NCBI GenBank assembly: GCA_025362975.1
Contig: JANYES010000023.1
Coordinates: forward strand, 1 to 64,000
Direction of reading: 5' to 3'
From: Alphaproteobacteria bacterium
Lineage (GTDB): Bacteria; Pseudomonadota; Alphaproteobacteria; Rickettsiales; SXRF01
DNA: 64,000 nt
A program made the translations under genes and the position numbers. Within the stretch, counting starts at the first letter, position 1. Every line of letters starts with the position of its first letter. Shown in pieces: positions 53,415 to 62,096 of the stretch. The notes below the pieces were generated by a model, which was not told where the DNA came from, did not search any database, and saw nothing but the letters and a program-made list of their open reading frames with translations.

Positions 53415-53963
53415 ATGAGCAAAGCCTTTACCAAAGAAACCGATATCGAAGACGATGAACCGGATGAACCGGACGTTTTACCGAAATCTCTAAAGAATTA
53501 TATGACTCCAAAAGGCGCCAAAACCCTGCAGGACGAGTTGCAGGTTTTGCTGCGCGAAGAGCGCCCCAAAATTGTCGAGATCGTATCATGGGCGGCCGGC
53601 AACGGCGACCGCTCCGAAAACGGCGACTACATTTATGGCAAAAAACGATTGCGCGAAATCGATCGCCGCGTGCGCTATCTGACTAAGCAATTACGCAGCG
53701 CCGTGGTCGTTGACCCGAAAGAGCAGCAAGGTTTAAAGCAGGTGTTTTTTGGCGCTACCGTTACCTATATCAACGAAGACGAAAAACGCCACACCGTCAA
53801 ACTTGTCGGCATTGACGAGGCGGATCTGACCCTGGGAAAAATCAGCTGGATTTCACCGGTGGCAAGGGCGCTGCTTAAATCGTATGTCGGGGATAATGTA
53901 GAAATTCACACACCTGCGGGATTAGAGACCATCGAGGTCGAATCCTTCAGTTACCATGATTAA
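53415..53963 (+). CDS. greB: Transcription elongation factor GreB
   Basis: 182 aa from ATG 53415. An acidic N-terminal extension (TDIEDDEPDEPDVLP) precedes the coiled-coil finger, with NGDRSENGDYIYGKKRLREIDRRV containing the tip acidic residues, then the C-terminal FKBP-like domain (VFFGATVTYINEDEKR, LGKISWISPVARALL). It rescues backtracked RNA polymerase by stimulating transcript cleavage. The stop overlaps the convergent receiver gene by 4 nt. Confidence 0.95.
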   Translation: MSKAFTKETDIEDDEPDEPDVLPKSLKNYMTPKGAKTLQDELQVLLREERPKIVEIVSWAAGNGDRSENGDYIYGKKRLREIDRRVRYLTKQLRSAVVVDPKEQQGLKQVFFGATVTYINEDEKRHTVKLVGIDEADLTLGKISWISPVARALLKSYVGDNVEIHTPAGLETIEVESFSYHD

Positions 53964-54379
53964 TCGTGCTGGTAAGGCTCAACGAGCTGCAAATGCGGTT
54001 CTTCGATATGCAGCAGCTTGCGCATATAGTCGAGCAGATCGTTCATCACGAACGGTTTGGTAATATAGGCGCTTGCCCCGAGGAGTTTTGCCATCTCACG
54101 ATCTTTCTGCCCATTGCGCACGGTGAGCACGATGATGGGCAAATTGCCTCCGCGGTCGAGGCGTTTCAGGCGCGGCAAAATATCGAATCCTTCCTTGTCC
54201 GGCAACCCGAGATCGAGCACGATCAGATCCGGGCGGTCCGTTTCGCATAGGGCCAACCCGCCGGAAGCAGTGGCAACACCTTGGAAACGCGCACCTTCAG
54301 CTTCCAGCGAAATACGCAGGAAGTTAAGGATGGAATGCGTGTCGTCGATGGCGACGATATGTTTGTTTATAAAAGGCAT
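53960..54379 (-). CDS. Single-domain response regulator partnered with the KdpD-like kinase
   Basis: 139 aa receiver only: DDTHSILN acidic start, phospho-acceptor Asp in DLIVLDLGLPDKEG, Thr/Lys in IVLTVRNG and ITKPFVMNDL. Sequence is KdpE-like (LGLPDKEGFDILPRL) but there is no DNA-binding domain. Its start overlaps the end of the kinase gene by 13 nt, so the pair is coupled. Confidence 0.9.
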   Translation of the reverse strand: MPFINKHIVAIDDTHSILNFLRISLEAEGARFQGVATASGGLALCETDRPDLIVLDLGLPDKEGFDILPRLKRLDRGGNLPIIVLTVRNGQKDREMAKLLGASAYITKPFVMNDLLDYMRKLLHIEEPHLQLVEPYQHD

Positions 54380-56373
54380 GCCAGCTTGTCCTCCGGGGTT
54401 ACCATTGTTTTAGGTCTCCATTTTGGCAGGCAGAACGTAAACACCGCACCGCCGTCATCATGGTTGCCAGCGGTGATCCAGCCGCCCTGGGCTTCAAGCA
54501 CGGCTTTAGAAATGGTAAGCCCGAGGCCGGTGCCGGCGACTTGTGAATCTTTTTTATGCAGGCGGGCGTATTTATCGAATACTTCGCTGAGTTTTTCCGG
54601 CGGCAGGCCTTCACCGTGATCATGCACCGTGCACACAAATCCGCGCTCGTCGGTGACGCATTCGATATCGACGGCAATATTTTCCTGAGTGTATTTACAA
54701 GCATTTTCAAGAATATTCTGCAACACCTGCTCGGTCATTACGATATCCATAAACACTTCCTCAGTCATCGGCGACACAGTCACTATTCGGTTTTTCAGCC
54801 GGTGACGCAGGCGGTGTATGACGTTATCAATCATTGATTTGGCGCTGTACCATTCCTGCTTGAACTTGATATTGCCGCTTTCGAGGCGTGTCATTTCAAG
54901 GATATTGTTGATGAAGCTATCCAGGCGCTGCGCCTCTTCAAGCGAGGATTCAAGCAAGCTGTTGCGTTTTTCCAGTGACAGGCGTTCACCTAAACTTAAG
55001 TGTACGCTGAGCGCGCCAATAATGCCAGCCAGCGGCGTTTTCAAATCATGAGACACGCTTGAGAGCAACATGGAGCGCAACTTTTCGCGCTCTTCGCCAA
55101 GGCGCGTCGATTCCATGGAACGTTCAAGCTCAATATGTGCAAGCACATTGGTCGTCTGGTCGGCAATTGCGGTCATCAGGCGGCCGAACCATGCGTCGAT
55201 GCGTGTTTTCTTGTGTGGGCGAATGCCGAGCACGCCCACTTCGCCTGCCGACGACACCATCGGCTCGAAGCGCCAGTTGGTGCCCGGATTATAAGGCGAG
55301 GCGATACCGGTTGTTTTCGTTTCGCGCCAGCACACATCTAGCGCCCGGCGGTCAGCATCCGTCAACCGCACACCTTCGGGTGCTGTTGTATCGAGTGCCT
55401 GCACGTTGAGTATGTCAGGAAGGAAAAACGCCACATCCACATCCAGCATGCGCTCGAGTTTGCTTTGCAACTTCTCAATCGCCTGCTGGCGGGAGAACGA
55501 TTCTGCCGCGATACGGTATAAGGTGAAGAGCACCTGCGTACTCAACTCACGTTTCTTAGCTTTTTCCGCATAACCGCGGGTCTGGCTGGTGAATAATGAA
55601 ATCAGCAACGCCGCCGAGAGGAAAAGCACCATGTTGATGATATCGGTGACGGCGAAAACCTTGAGCTGATGATAGGGCAGGGTGAAATAATAATTCATCG
55701 TGATGAAGCTGCCGACCGACGCGACCAGCCCCGGCAGCAATCCATACCGGCCTGCGACGAAGGCGCAGGAAATCATAAATAGCAGCGCGATGTTATAATC
55801 GTTCATGCGGAAGAGCGCTGGTGGCAGGATTTTTTCAAGCAGCGACGCGCCTAAATACGCGCTGCCAACCGCAACTAGCGCGTATACAAAGTGCAGCGGT
55901 TTGATGGTCCGCCAGTTGATGAAATCCGAAATATTTTTGCGATACGAACTGCCAGACAGCGGCAGGATTTCCACCTGCGCGAAGCTGCTGATTGCCCGGA
56001 TAGTGCGCATCCACGGCATGAGCTTAAAACGTGATAAATACCCGTTGCCTTGCGTGCCGCCGATAATGATCAATTCGATGCGCGTGCTTTCGCGCTGGCA
56101 GAGTTGCTTCATTCCTTTTTCAATGCTCGACGCTTCGAACTGCTCACTCTCCCCGCCCATCTGTTCGGCAGTGGTCAGCAATTGCAGGATGCGCTGCTGC
56201 GATCCGTTATCGTGTTTATGATGCGCTGGGGTTTCGGCAAAAACCGCACGCCATTTGCACTGGCGCTCCTGAGCGCGTTTGCGCGCCATGCGCAACAGAA
56301 GTATTGCTTTGGGATGGTCCTCGACCAGCACAATCACAAGATTCCTAATGGCGGGTGTTGTGATTTCAACCAT
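54367..56373 (-). CDS. KdpD-like sensor histidine kinase without the Kdp-signature N-terminus
   Basis: 668 aa. A UspA-like N-terminal domain (VIVLVEDHPKAILLLRMARKR, IELIIIGGTQGN), four DUF4118 helices (LHFVYALVAVGSAYLGASLL), a GAF-like part, HisKA (LSSVSHDLKTPLAGIIGAL) and HATPase ([33 protein letters not shown]). KdpD proper begins with a Walker-type KdpD domain, missing here. No kdpFABC genes or DNA-binding KdpE are nearby; the receiver downstream has no output domain. Probably a rewired K+/osmotic or turgor sensor. Confidence 0.88.
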   Translation of the reverse strand: MVEITTPAIRNLVIVLVEDHPKAILLLRMARKRAQERQCKWRAVFAETPAHHKHDNGSQQRILQLLTTAEQMGGESEQFEASSIEKGMKQLCQRESTRIELIIIGGTQGNGYLSRFKLMPWMRTIRAISSFAQVEILPLSGSSYRKNISDFINWRTIKPLHFVYALVAVGSAYLGASLLEKILPPALFRMNDYNIALLFMISCAFVAGRYGLLPGLVASVGSFITMNYYFTLPYHQLKVFAVTDIINMVLFLSAALLISLFTSQTRGYAEKAKKRELSTQVLFTLYRIAAESFSRQQAIEKLQSKLERMLDVDVAFFLPDILNVQALDTTAPEGVRLTDADRRALDVCWRETKTTGIASPYNPGTNWRFEPMVSSAGEVGVLGIRPHKKTRIDAWFGRLMTAIADQTTNVLAHIELERSMESTRLGEEREKLRSMLLSSVSHDLKTPLAGIIGALSVHLSLGERLSLEKRNSLLESSLEEAQRLDSFINNILEMTRLESGNIKFKQEWYSAKSMIDNVIHRLRHRLKNRIVTVSPMTEEVFMDIVMTEQVLQNILENACKYTQENIAVDIECVTDERGFVCTVHDHGEGLPPEKLSEVFDKYARLHKKDSQVAGTGLGLTISKAVLEAQGGWITAGNHDDGGAVFTFCLPKWRPKTMVTPEDKLACLL

Positions 56374-56516
56374 GACGTTCCCGTAAATAAATGTTGTTTA
56401 TCAGTATGAAGATAAATGCATAAATATGCTATATGGTTTCCATTTCAAAGTCTATTCCTTGCGGGTGTCAGGAAATTATTCTATAATAACGACCAATCTT
56501 ATTGTCAGGCTCTCCC

Positions 56517-57257
56517 ATGCAAAAAAAGCCGATATTCTTGTTGTTTGCCACGCTGCTGCTTACCTCCTGTGCACTTTTCGAAGACCACAAGCCCCACAAG
56601 GCGATTCATGCCAAGCCTGTCAAACCGCAGAAATCGATCGATGGAGACGTGTTCGTGCAGAATCTTTCGATCACCCACCTTGCGATGGAAACCGATGACG
56701 GCGACGCTACGGCAGCCAGCGTCAGCATCGCAAAAGCCTATGAACAGCAAAAAAAAGCCAAGTCGAAAACCGTGCCCCTCGCAGTCATCGAATACAAGTT
56801 CAAAAGTGGCGGCGGCTTACAAAAAATTGTCACGCCGATCAACGCTACAGGTGATTATGCGTTACTCCAACCCGTCATGAAGCGCCTTGCCGTCATGCCC
56901 GTGACGCTGCAAAACATCCATGTGGCGACCACCATCGTAACGCCCGATAAATCGTTGGTCCTGCCGGACGATCCGATTCAGGCGGCGGCCGTGTTCGAAG
57001 AACTCGAAGCACAGCTGAGTGAAAACGTGACGCCGTTGGCAACGGAAGCCGATATCCGCACGCAGCTGTCGCTGATGGATTTTTTCACCCGCCATCATTG
57101 TCAGGATGCAGCCTATTTGACGCTCGATAACGTCAAGCGCACGCTGGGCGCGGCAACGCTTAATAAATCCATTGATGAGGAAACGCTGAAGAGCCTTTCG
57201 ACCATGCTGGCCACGCGTGAAAGCACATTAAAGACGGATTTACCCTATCATTTCTAA
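56517..57257 (+). CDS. Hypothetical lipoprotein
   Basis: 246 aa from ATG 56517. Lipobox LLLTSCALF. The mature part is soluble, with an alpha/beta look (VFVQNLSITHLAMETDD, VTLQNIHVATTIVTPDKS) and a helical end. Ser/Thr rich, no family recognised. Divergent from the KdpD-like kinase gene. A terminator lies about 175 nt downstream. Confidence 0.7.
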   Translation: MQKKPIFLLFATLLLTSCALFEDHKPHKAIHAKPVKPQKSIDGDVFVQNLSITHLAMETDDGDATAASVSIAKAYEQQKKAKSKTVPLAVIEYKFKSGGGLQKIVTPINATGDYALLQPVMKRLAVMPVTLQNIHVATTIVTPDKSLVLPDDPIQAAAVFEELEAQLSENVTPLATEADIRTQLSLMDFFTRHHCQDAAYLTLDNVKRTLGAATLNKSIDEETLKSLSTMLATRESTLKTDLPYHF

Positions 57258-57433
57258 TTAAACCGCCATAGGCTGCGAACAGTCATTTCAACAGTTGACA
57301 CGGTGGCGCAGACTGTCGCTGAGGATCTCTGCAAGCCACACTCACTACCACGACGGCTGCCGCAATACCGGATCCACACGGACAACGAGCCTGTTTCACA
57401 GCGTCTAACCCACCTCTAATCCTCTTCCCCTTG

Positions 57434-57465
57434 CTCCTTCTCTGTCACCGGAGATGGAGTTTTTT
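57434..57465 (+). terminator. Probable terminator of the lipoprotein gene
   Basis: CTCC-T-TCTC pairs with GAGA-T-GGAG across the loop TGTCACCG, followed by six T. The 57258-57547 spacer shows nothing else. Confidence 0.6.
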
Positions 57466-57547
57466 ATGAATGAGCGGTTGCAGTGCTTACTTTTTATTAA
57501 ACTATTGAGTGTAAATTTAATATAAATAAGCAATTTAAGGGTGTTGC

Positions 57548-57673
57548 ATGCTCGTTGACGACAACTTCCTAAAAACAAGATATTTTAATATGTTACTCGC
57601 ATCATCGCTGGCGCTTAACGCACTCGCGCTGGCATTGCCGAGGATGATCATGCATGCCATGACCGAATTATAA
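57548..57673 (+). CDS. Small single-pass membrane protein
   Basis: 41 codons, AAGGG 6 nt upstream of the ATG. One hydrophobic helix (MLLASSLALNALALALP) after a charged head (MLVDDNFLKTRYF) and a short MIMHAMTEL end. It lies 18 nt before the receiver-ATPase gene in the same direction. Position suggests an accessory to that signalling pair. Confidence 0.45.
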   Translation: MLVDDNFLKTRYFNMLLASSLALNALALALPRMIMHAMTEL

Positions 57674-57691
57674 ACGTAAGAAGAAGTTGTT

Positions 57692-58660
57692 ATGACTCAA
57701 AATGCATTGCAGAACTGGATTTCAACCTCGAACATGCCAGTGCGCGCACCGACGCTGCTGCTGGTCGACGACGACCGCGTCATGCGCGTCATGCTGCGCG
57801 AAGCGTTGCAGCACCACGGGTATAACGTGCATATCGTGTCGAGCGGTGAAGAAGCGCTCAAAATCTTGATTGAGAATTCCGCGCGCATCGACGCACTCGT
57901 CCTCGACCGCGAAATGCCGGGCATGAATGGCCTCGAACTCGTCGCTAAAATGAAAGCCGATCCGCAGTTGGCGGGTATTCCGACCATCATGCTCACCGGC
58001 ACCGGCGACCCTGCCAAGATTCAAGAAGGTATCGACGCGGGCGTGTACTATTACTTAGTCAAACCCGCCGACAATACACTTCTGCGCAGCGTCATCGAAT
58101 CTGCACTTCGCGAACGCCGCCAGAAAATGGCGCTCGTGTCCGAGTTAAACCGCCACGGCGCGGCGCTTAAAGCCATGAAAACCTGCCAGATCGGCGTTTC
58201 AAGGTTAACCGAAGCCGAAGACACAGCGCGTTTCCTCGCTTCATGTTTTCCGGATGCAGAGCGCGTTGTAGCGGGGCTAATGGAGTTGCTGACCAACGCC
58301 ATTGAGCATGGCAATCTCGGTGTCAGCTACGAAGAAAAACACCGCCTGCTCACCGAAGACATCTGGCGCCAGGAAATTGACCGCCTCGCGGCACTGCCTG
58401 AAAACGCCTCTAAAGTCGTCGATGTCATCTACCAGCACAATCCTGAAGGCTTCTTTGTGCAGATCACTGATGCGGGGAAAGGCTTTGACTGGAAACGCTA
58501 CTGGCACATCAACCCGGCGCGCGCCAGCGCCAGCCACGGCCGCGGCATCGCGCGTGCTCGCCTGATGGCGTTCGACCGCATGTCGTATAACGAAAAAGGC
58601 AACGCGGTGACTGTTATGGTATCGGATCAACCCATTCAGATGCAGGGATACGTATGGTAG
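57692..58660 (+). CDS. Response regulator fused to an anti-sigma-type HATPase
   Basis: 322 aa. Receiver (1-150) with LLVDDDRVMRVML, phospho-acceptor Asp in LVLDREMPGMNG and Lys in YYLVKPADN. Then a HATPase_c (185-320) with N box LMELLTNAIEHGNLG, G box DAGKGFDWKRYW and HGRGIARARLMAFD. There is no HisKA, as in RsbW/SpoIIAB-type anti-sigma kinases. Phosphorylation of the receiver may control binding or phosphorylation of a partner. Overlaps the next kinase gene by 7 nt. Confidence 0.88.
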   Translation: MTQNALQNWISTSNMPVRAPTLLLVDDDRVMRVMLREALQHHGYNVHIVSSGEEALKILIENSARIDALVLDREMPGMNGLELVAKMKADPQLAGIPTIMLTGTGDPAKIQEGIDAGVYYYLVKPADNTLLRSVIESALRERRQKMALVSELNRHGAALKAMKTCQIGVSRLTEAEDTARFLASCFPDAERVVAGLMELLTNAIEHGNLGVSYEEKHRLLTEDIWRQEIDRLAALPENASKVVDVIYQHNPEGFFVQITDAGKGFDWKRYWHINPARASASHGRGIARARLMAFDRMSYNEKGNAVTVMVSDQPIQMQGYVW

Positions 58661-60603
58661 ACCATATCGATAACGTCATCGACTCGACACGGCGCCGTAT
58701 CACGGCCAGCTATCATATCGCGCTGTTGCTGGTGGCGGCGGTGATGATGATTGCCATTTCGCTCGTCGTGGGGCGGCTTGTTCACGACCAGATCGACGAT
58801 GCTGGCATTATCAATGAAGCGGGCCGCCAGTGCGTGCTGAGCCAGCGCATTGCGTTGCGGACCAACGACCTGATTCAGACCCAGGGAAATTCCCGCGGTG
58901 AAGTGTTGCAGCAATTAAAAACATCCGTCGACGAATTGGAATTCGCCCACCAACGCCTGCTGGTCGACGCCGTCACCGAGGATTCCCTTCCCGGCATGCA
59001 TGAAGAAATCAAAGCGATTTATTTCTCCAAGCCGGTTGAACTCGACGCCCAGGTGAAGGCGTATATCGCCGCCGCGCGTAAAGTGCTGCTGCTGGATACA
59101 CAAAGTATTTCCTTTGTCTCCCCTGAAATCGACCAACTGCTCAAACTTGCCCACGGGCGGCTCCTGAACTCACTGAACGAAACCGTCAATGTCTACGAAC
59201 AGGAAACCATCAACCGCTTCACCGCGCTTCACCGTATCGTACTATGCCTTTCGGTGCTGGCGTTCATCACCCTGATAGCCACCATTGGGGTGGTGGTATT
59301 CAAGCCTGCCATCGCCTATGTCGAACAGACGCAGAAACGCATGATCGAATTCAACCAGCTTAAAGGCGATTTCCTCGCCAATATGAGCCACGAAATTAGT
59401 ACGCCGATGAACGACATTTCCGGCATGACCGAACTTCTGCTCGACTCCAAGCTCAACACCCGCCAGCAACATTATGTGCGCACGTTGCAGAATTCCGCCG
59501 ACCATCTGCTCGGCCTGATCAACGATATTCTGGATTTCACCAAACTCGAAGCCGGGCAGATGAAGCTCGACCCGATCCGCTCCAATCTGCTGGCTACGAT
59601 TGAAGACGTGCTTGAGCTGCTATCCGCTCGTGCTCGCGAAAAAAACCTTGAATTACTCATGCGGTATTCGCCGTCCACACCGCGCCAGATTGTAGCCGAC
59701 GCGGGCCGTGTGCGTCAGGTGCTATTCAACCTAATCGACAACGCCATCAAATTTACCGATCAGGGCTACGTGATGACGCATGTCGAAATCGACACCAGTA
59801 ATGCCGAGCATAAAAACCTGCTGAAGTTGCGCATCGAAGACACCGGCATCGGTATTCCCGAAGATAAAATCAGTTCGCTGTTCGATAAATTCATGCAGGT
59901 CGAAAGCGGCAGCACGCGCGCCCGCCAAGGCACTGGCCTCGGCCTTGCTATTTGCCGCAACATGGTCAACCTTATGGGCGGTACGATTAGCGCCGAAAGC
60001 AAACCCGGCAAAGGTACGGTCTTTACCTGTCTGATTCCGCTCGATGAAGCCTCTAAGCCGCAAACCCTGCATGACGTCAATACGTTCCTTGCCAAAAAGC
60101 ACATCTTGCTGGTTGACGATCTGGCTCCCAATCGGATTTTTTATAAAGAAGTACTCGTGGCCGCCGTCGCGCCAAAGCAGGAAGATGTATTTCTTGCCAT
60201 CGAAATCGCCAAACCCGCACGGATCAGCATACCAATCCAAGGCTCGCCCGCCGATTTCGGTGTCGATCCCGAAGCGTTTAACGCCAGCCGCCAGATGCTG
60301 GGCAGCAAATTCTCCACCATCTTATCCTATTATCTCGAGGATGCTGAAGGCTATATCAACCGCATTGCCGAAGCCATCGAGTGCAGCGACCCCGGTGGCG
60401 CCGTCGCTCCTGCGCACACGCTGAAAAGCTCCTCGCGCCAGCTCGGTGTTACTATTCTCGCCGATCTCGCCGAACGCGCCGAAATCGTCGCCCGCACGCC
60501 CGCAAAAGTGCCTGAAATCCATGAGCTGGAAACGTTACTGCCGGGCATGCGCAACGCGTTGTCTCAAGTCAAACCCTTCTTCCAGTCAAGTTACATGGGC
60601 TGA
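58654..60603 (+). CDS. PilJ-type hybrid histidine kinase with truncated receiver and HPt domain
   Basis: 649 aa. Two membrane helices (LLVAAVMMIAISLVVG and IVLCLSVLAFITLIATIGV) flank a periplasmic PilJ/NarX-type four-helix sensor (INEAGRQCVLSQRIALRTN). Then HisKA ([19 protein letters not shown], where the usual Arg is Ser), HATPase ([26 protein letters not shown]), only the first about 25 residues of a receiver (HILLVDDLAPNRIFYKE), and a C-terminal HPt (APAHTLKSSSRQLG). The receiver lacks the phospho-acceptor Asp. Overlaps the receiver-ATPase gene, so the two are coupled. Confidence 0.88.
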   Translation: MVDHIDNVIDSTRRRITASYHIALLLVAAVMMIAISLVVGRLVHDQIDDAGIINEAGRQCVLSQRIALRTNDLIQTQGNSRGEVLQQLKTSVDELEFAHQRLLVDAVTEDSLPGMHEEIKAIYFSKPVELDAQVKAYIAAARKVLLLDTQSISFVSPEIDQLLKLAHGRLLNSLNETVNVYEQETINRFTALHRIVLCLSVLAFITLIATIGVVVFKPAIAYVEQTQKRMIEFNQLKGDFLANMSHEISTPMNDISGMTELLLDSKLNTRQQHYVRTLQNSADHLLGLINDILDFTKLEAGQMKLDPIRSNLLATIEDVLELLSARAREKNLELLMRYSPSTPRQIVADAGRVRQVLFNLIDNAIKFTDQGYVMTHVEIDTSNAEHKNLLKLRIEDTGIGIPEDKISSLFDKFMQVESGSTRARQGTGLGLAICRNMVNLMGGTISAESKPGKGTVFTCLIPLDEASKPQTLHDVNTFLAKKHILLVDDLAPNRIFYKEVLVAAVAPKQEDVFLAIEIAKPARISIPIQGSPADFGVDPEAFNASRQMLGSKFSTILSYYLEDAEGYINRIAEAIECSDPGGAVAPAHTLKSSSRQLGVTILADLAERAEIVARTPAKVPEIHELETLLPGMRNALSQVKPFFQSSYMG

Positions 60604-60685
60604 TATGCCGTTACCGTTGCCTCCATTTTTAAACCATTTCCTGCTGTGCACCTGACTTCAAACCTTGGCTAGTACGAACCCCATA

Positions 60686-60724
60686 AAAAAACGGCCCGCT
60701 AATGGTAGCGGGCCGTTTTAAAAT
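60686..60724. terminator. Bidirectional terminator
   Basis: AAAACGGCCCGCTA pairs with TAGCGGGCCGTTTT with a four-base loop, A- and T-tracts on both sides. It separates the hybrid kinase from the convergent secretion locus. Confidence 0.93.
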
Positions 60725-60738
60725 ATTAAGCGGGGATT

Positions 60739-62067
60739 TTACTCCGCGCAGCCAGTCGATGTCGGATCGTTCAGCCAGCCATTGCCGAGATACGAGTTAC
60801 CGCAATTGACAGCTTTACCGGTGCCGCCAGCAGCCGGGGAGAGATTGCCCAGATTGTTGTTGTCAGCAGTGTTCTGCGTGTTGTTGCCGCCAGCCGATGG
60901 GGAAAGATTGCCCAGCGAAACCGGTGAACCACCTTCATTACCGCCTGCAGCAGGTGACAGCAGGTTCAAATTGCCGACGTTGTTGGCGAGGTTGGTACGA
61001 TATGGACGTTCATACGAGACGTTAGAAACGTTCGGATTCACTGTGGTGTCTTTTACGGTTTCATCACCGAGCGAGGTCAAACTACGCGTCAGGTCCGAGG
61101 TGATGCCCACGGCATCAGCTGCGGAGGTGGTGGTGGTTGCCGTCGGGCTTGGCAGAACTACTTCATAGACGTTGGTCGTGCCTGCGGTGCTCTTAACATC
61201 GACGTGCTGTGGGTTGGTCGCTTTATTGGTATAACCGCCAACTTCATATTGGCCACCGAGGTTAATCACGTGATCAAGCACGGCGTCCTGGAAGATGCGC
61301 ACGCCGACGGTCACTTGGCCGCCATGCAGCACACTGCCGTTGGTCACTTCGACCGTGGAGGTAGCGCCGTTGGTTGCTTTGGTGGTGACAGGGTTGTTGA
61401 TGACAGCGAAGTTCAACAAGCCGTCGCCCGCAAAGTCAGCAGTCATGGTTTCGCCGCCGAGCAGCTGGATCTGGCCGCCTGCGCTTTGCAGTTTAGCACC
61501 GTTTTCTACGGTTACCTGCGGAGCGAGGATGATAATGTCGCCACCGATAGCGCCGGTGCCGGTTGCGGTGATAATGCCGTGGTCAACGCTGATGAAAGCT
61601 GTCGGATTGCCAGCTGCGTTAAAGTTGTAGGTATTGGTTGGGTTGGTCAAGAAGCCAGCGCCGGTCGGGTCGGTCACGCCTGCGGTGGTGAGCAGAAGGC
61701 TTGCGGCGTTGATGGTCGAGCCTGAATGCACGACGATACCGTCGCCATTCCACAGCCACAGGGCAGCGTTAGAAGTTATGTTGCCGCCGATGTTAGTCTG
61801 GCCACCGGTGATATGTACCAGCGAAACACCAGAAGAACCTGCGGTGCTGTTGAAAGTCAGCGAGTGGCCAGCGAGAACGTCCAGGTTGGTCGATTCATAG
61901 AACGCTTTTGCGCCCTGGTTCGCGGTCGTGGTGGTGGCCGTCGAGCTGATAGTGGTGCCCGGGCTGGCCGAGGTCAGGTTAATGGAATCGGCGTAGGCAG
62001 CGCTTGCTGCCATTGCCATAACGATGATGCTGGAGAGTGATGCGCGGGCGATTTTTGATGCGGACAT
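60739..62067 (-). CDS. Short two-partner-secretion exoprotein (TpsA-like)
   Basis: 442 aa. Signal peptide ends AAYAD. The TPS secretion domain follows: ESTNLDVLAGHSLTFNS, LVHITGGQTNIGGNITSNAA, LWLWNGDGIVVHSG and SLLLTTAGV, then beta-helix-like repeats. The C-terminal third is disordered with three NLSP[AS]AGG-type repeats and two final cysteines (VNCGN, STGCAE), a feature of some TpsA proteins. At 442 aa it is far shorter than typical FhaB/HMW exoproteins, so it is mainly the secretion domain with a short tail. The TpsB transporter gene is directly upstream on the same strand. Confidence 0.86.
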   Translation of the reverse strand: MSASKIARASLSSIIVMAMAASAAYADSINLTSASPGTTISSTATTTTANQGAKAFYESTNLDVLAGHSLTFNSTAGSSGVSLVHITGGQTNIGGNITSNAALWLWNGDGIVVHSGSTINAASLLLTTAGVTDPTGAGFLTNPTNTYNFNAAGNPTAFISVDHGIITATGTGAIGGDIIILAPQVTVENGAKLQSAGGQIQLLGGETMTADFAGDGLLNFAVINNPVTTKATNGATSTVEVTNGSVLHGGQVTVGVRIFQDAVLDHVINLGGQYEVGGYTNKATNPQHVDVKSTAGTTNVYEVVLPSPTATTTTSAADAVGITSDLTRSLTSLGDETVKDTTVNPNVSNVSYERPYRTNLANNVGNLNLLSPAAGGNEGGSPVSLGNLSPSAGGNNTQNTADNNNLGNLSPAAGGTGKAVNCGNSYLGNGWLNDPTSTGCAE

Positions 62068-62096
62068 ATGATGTCTCCTTTTTTTGTTCTTATTTA

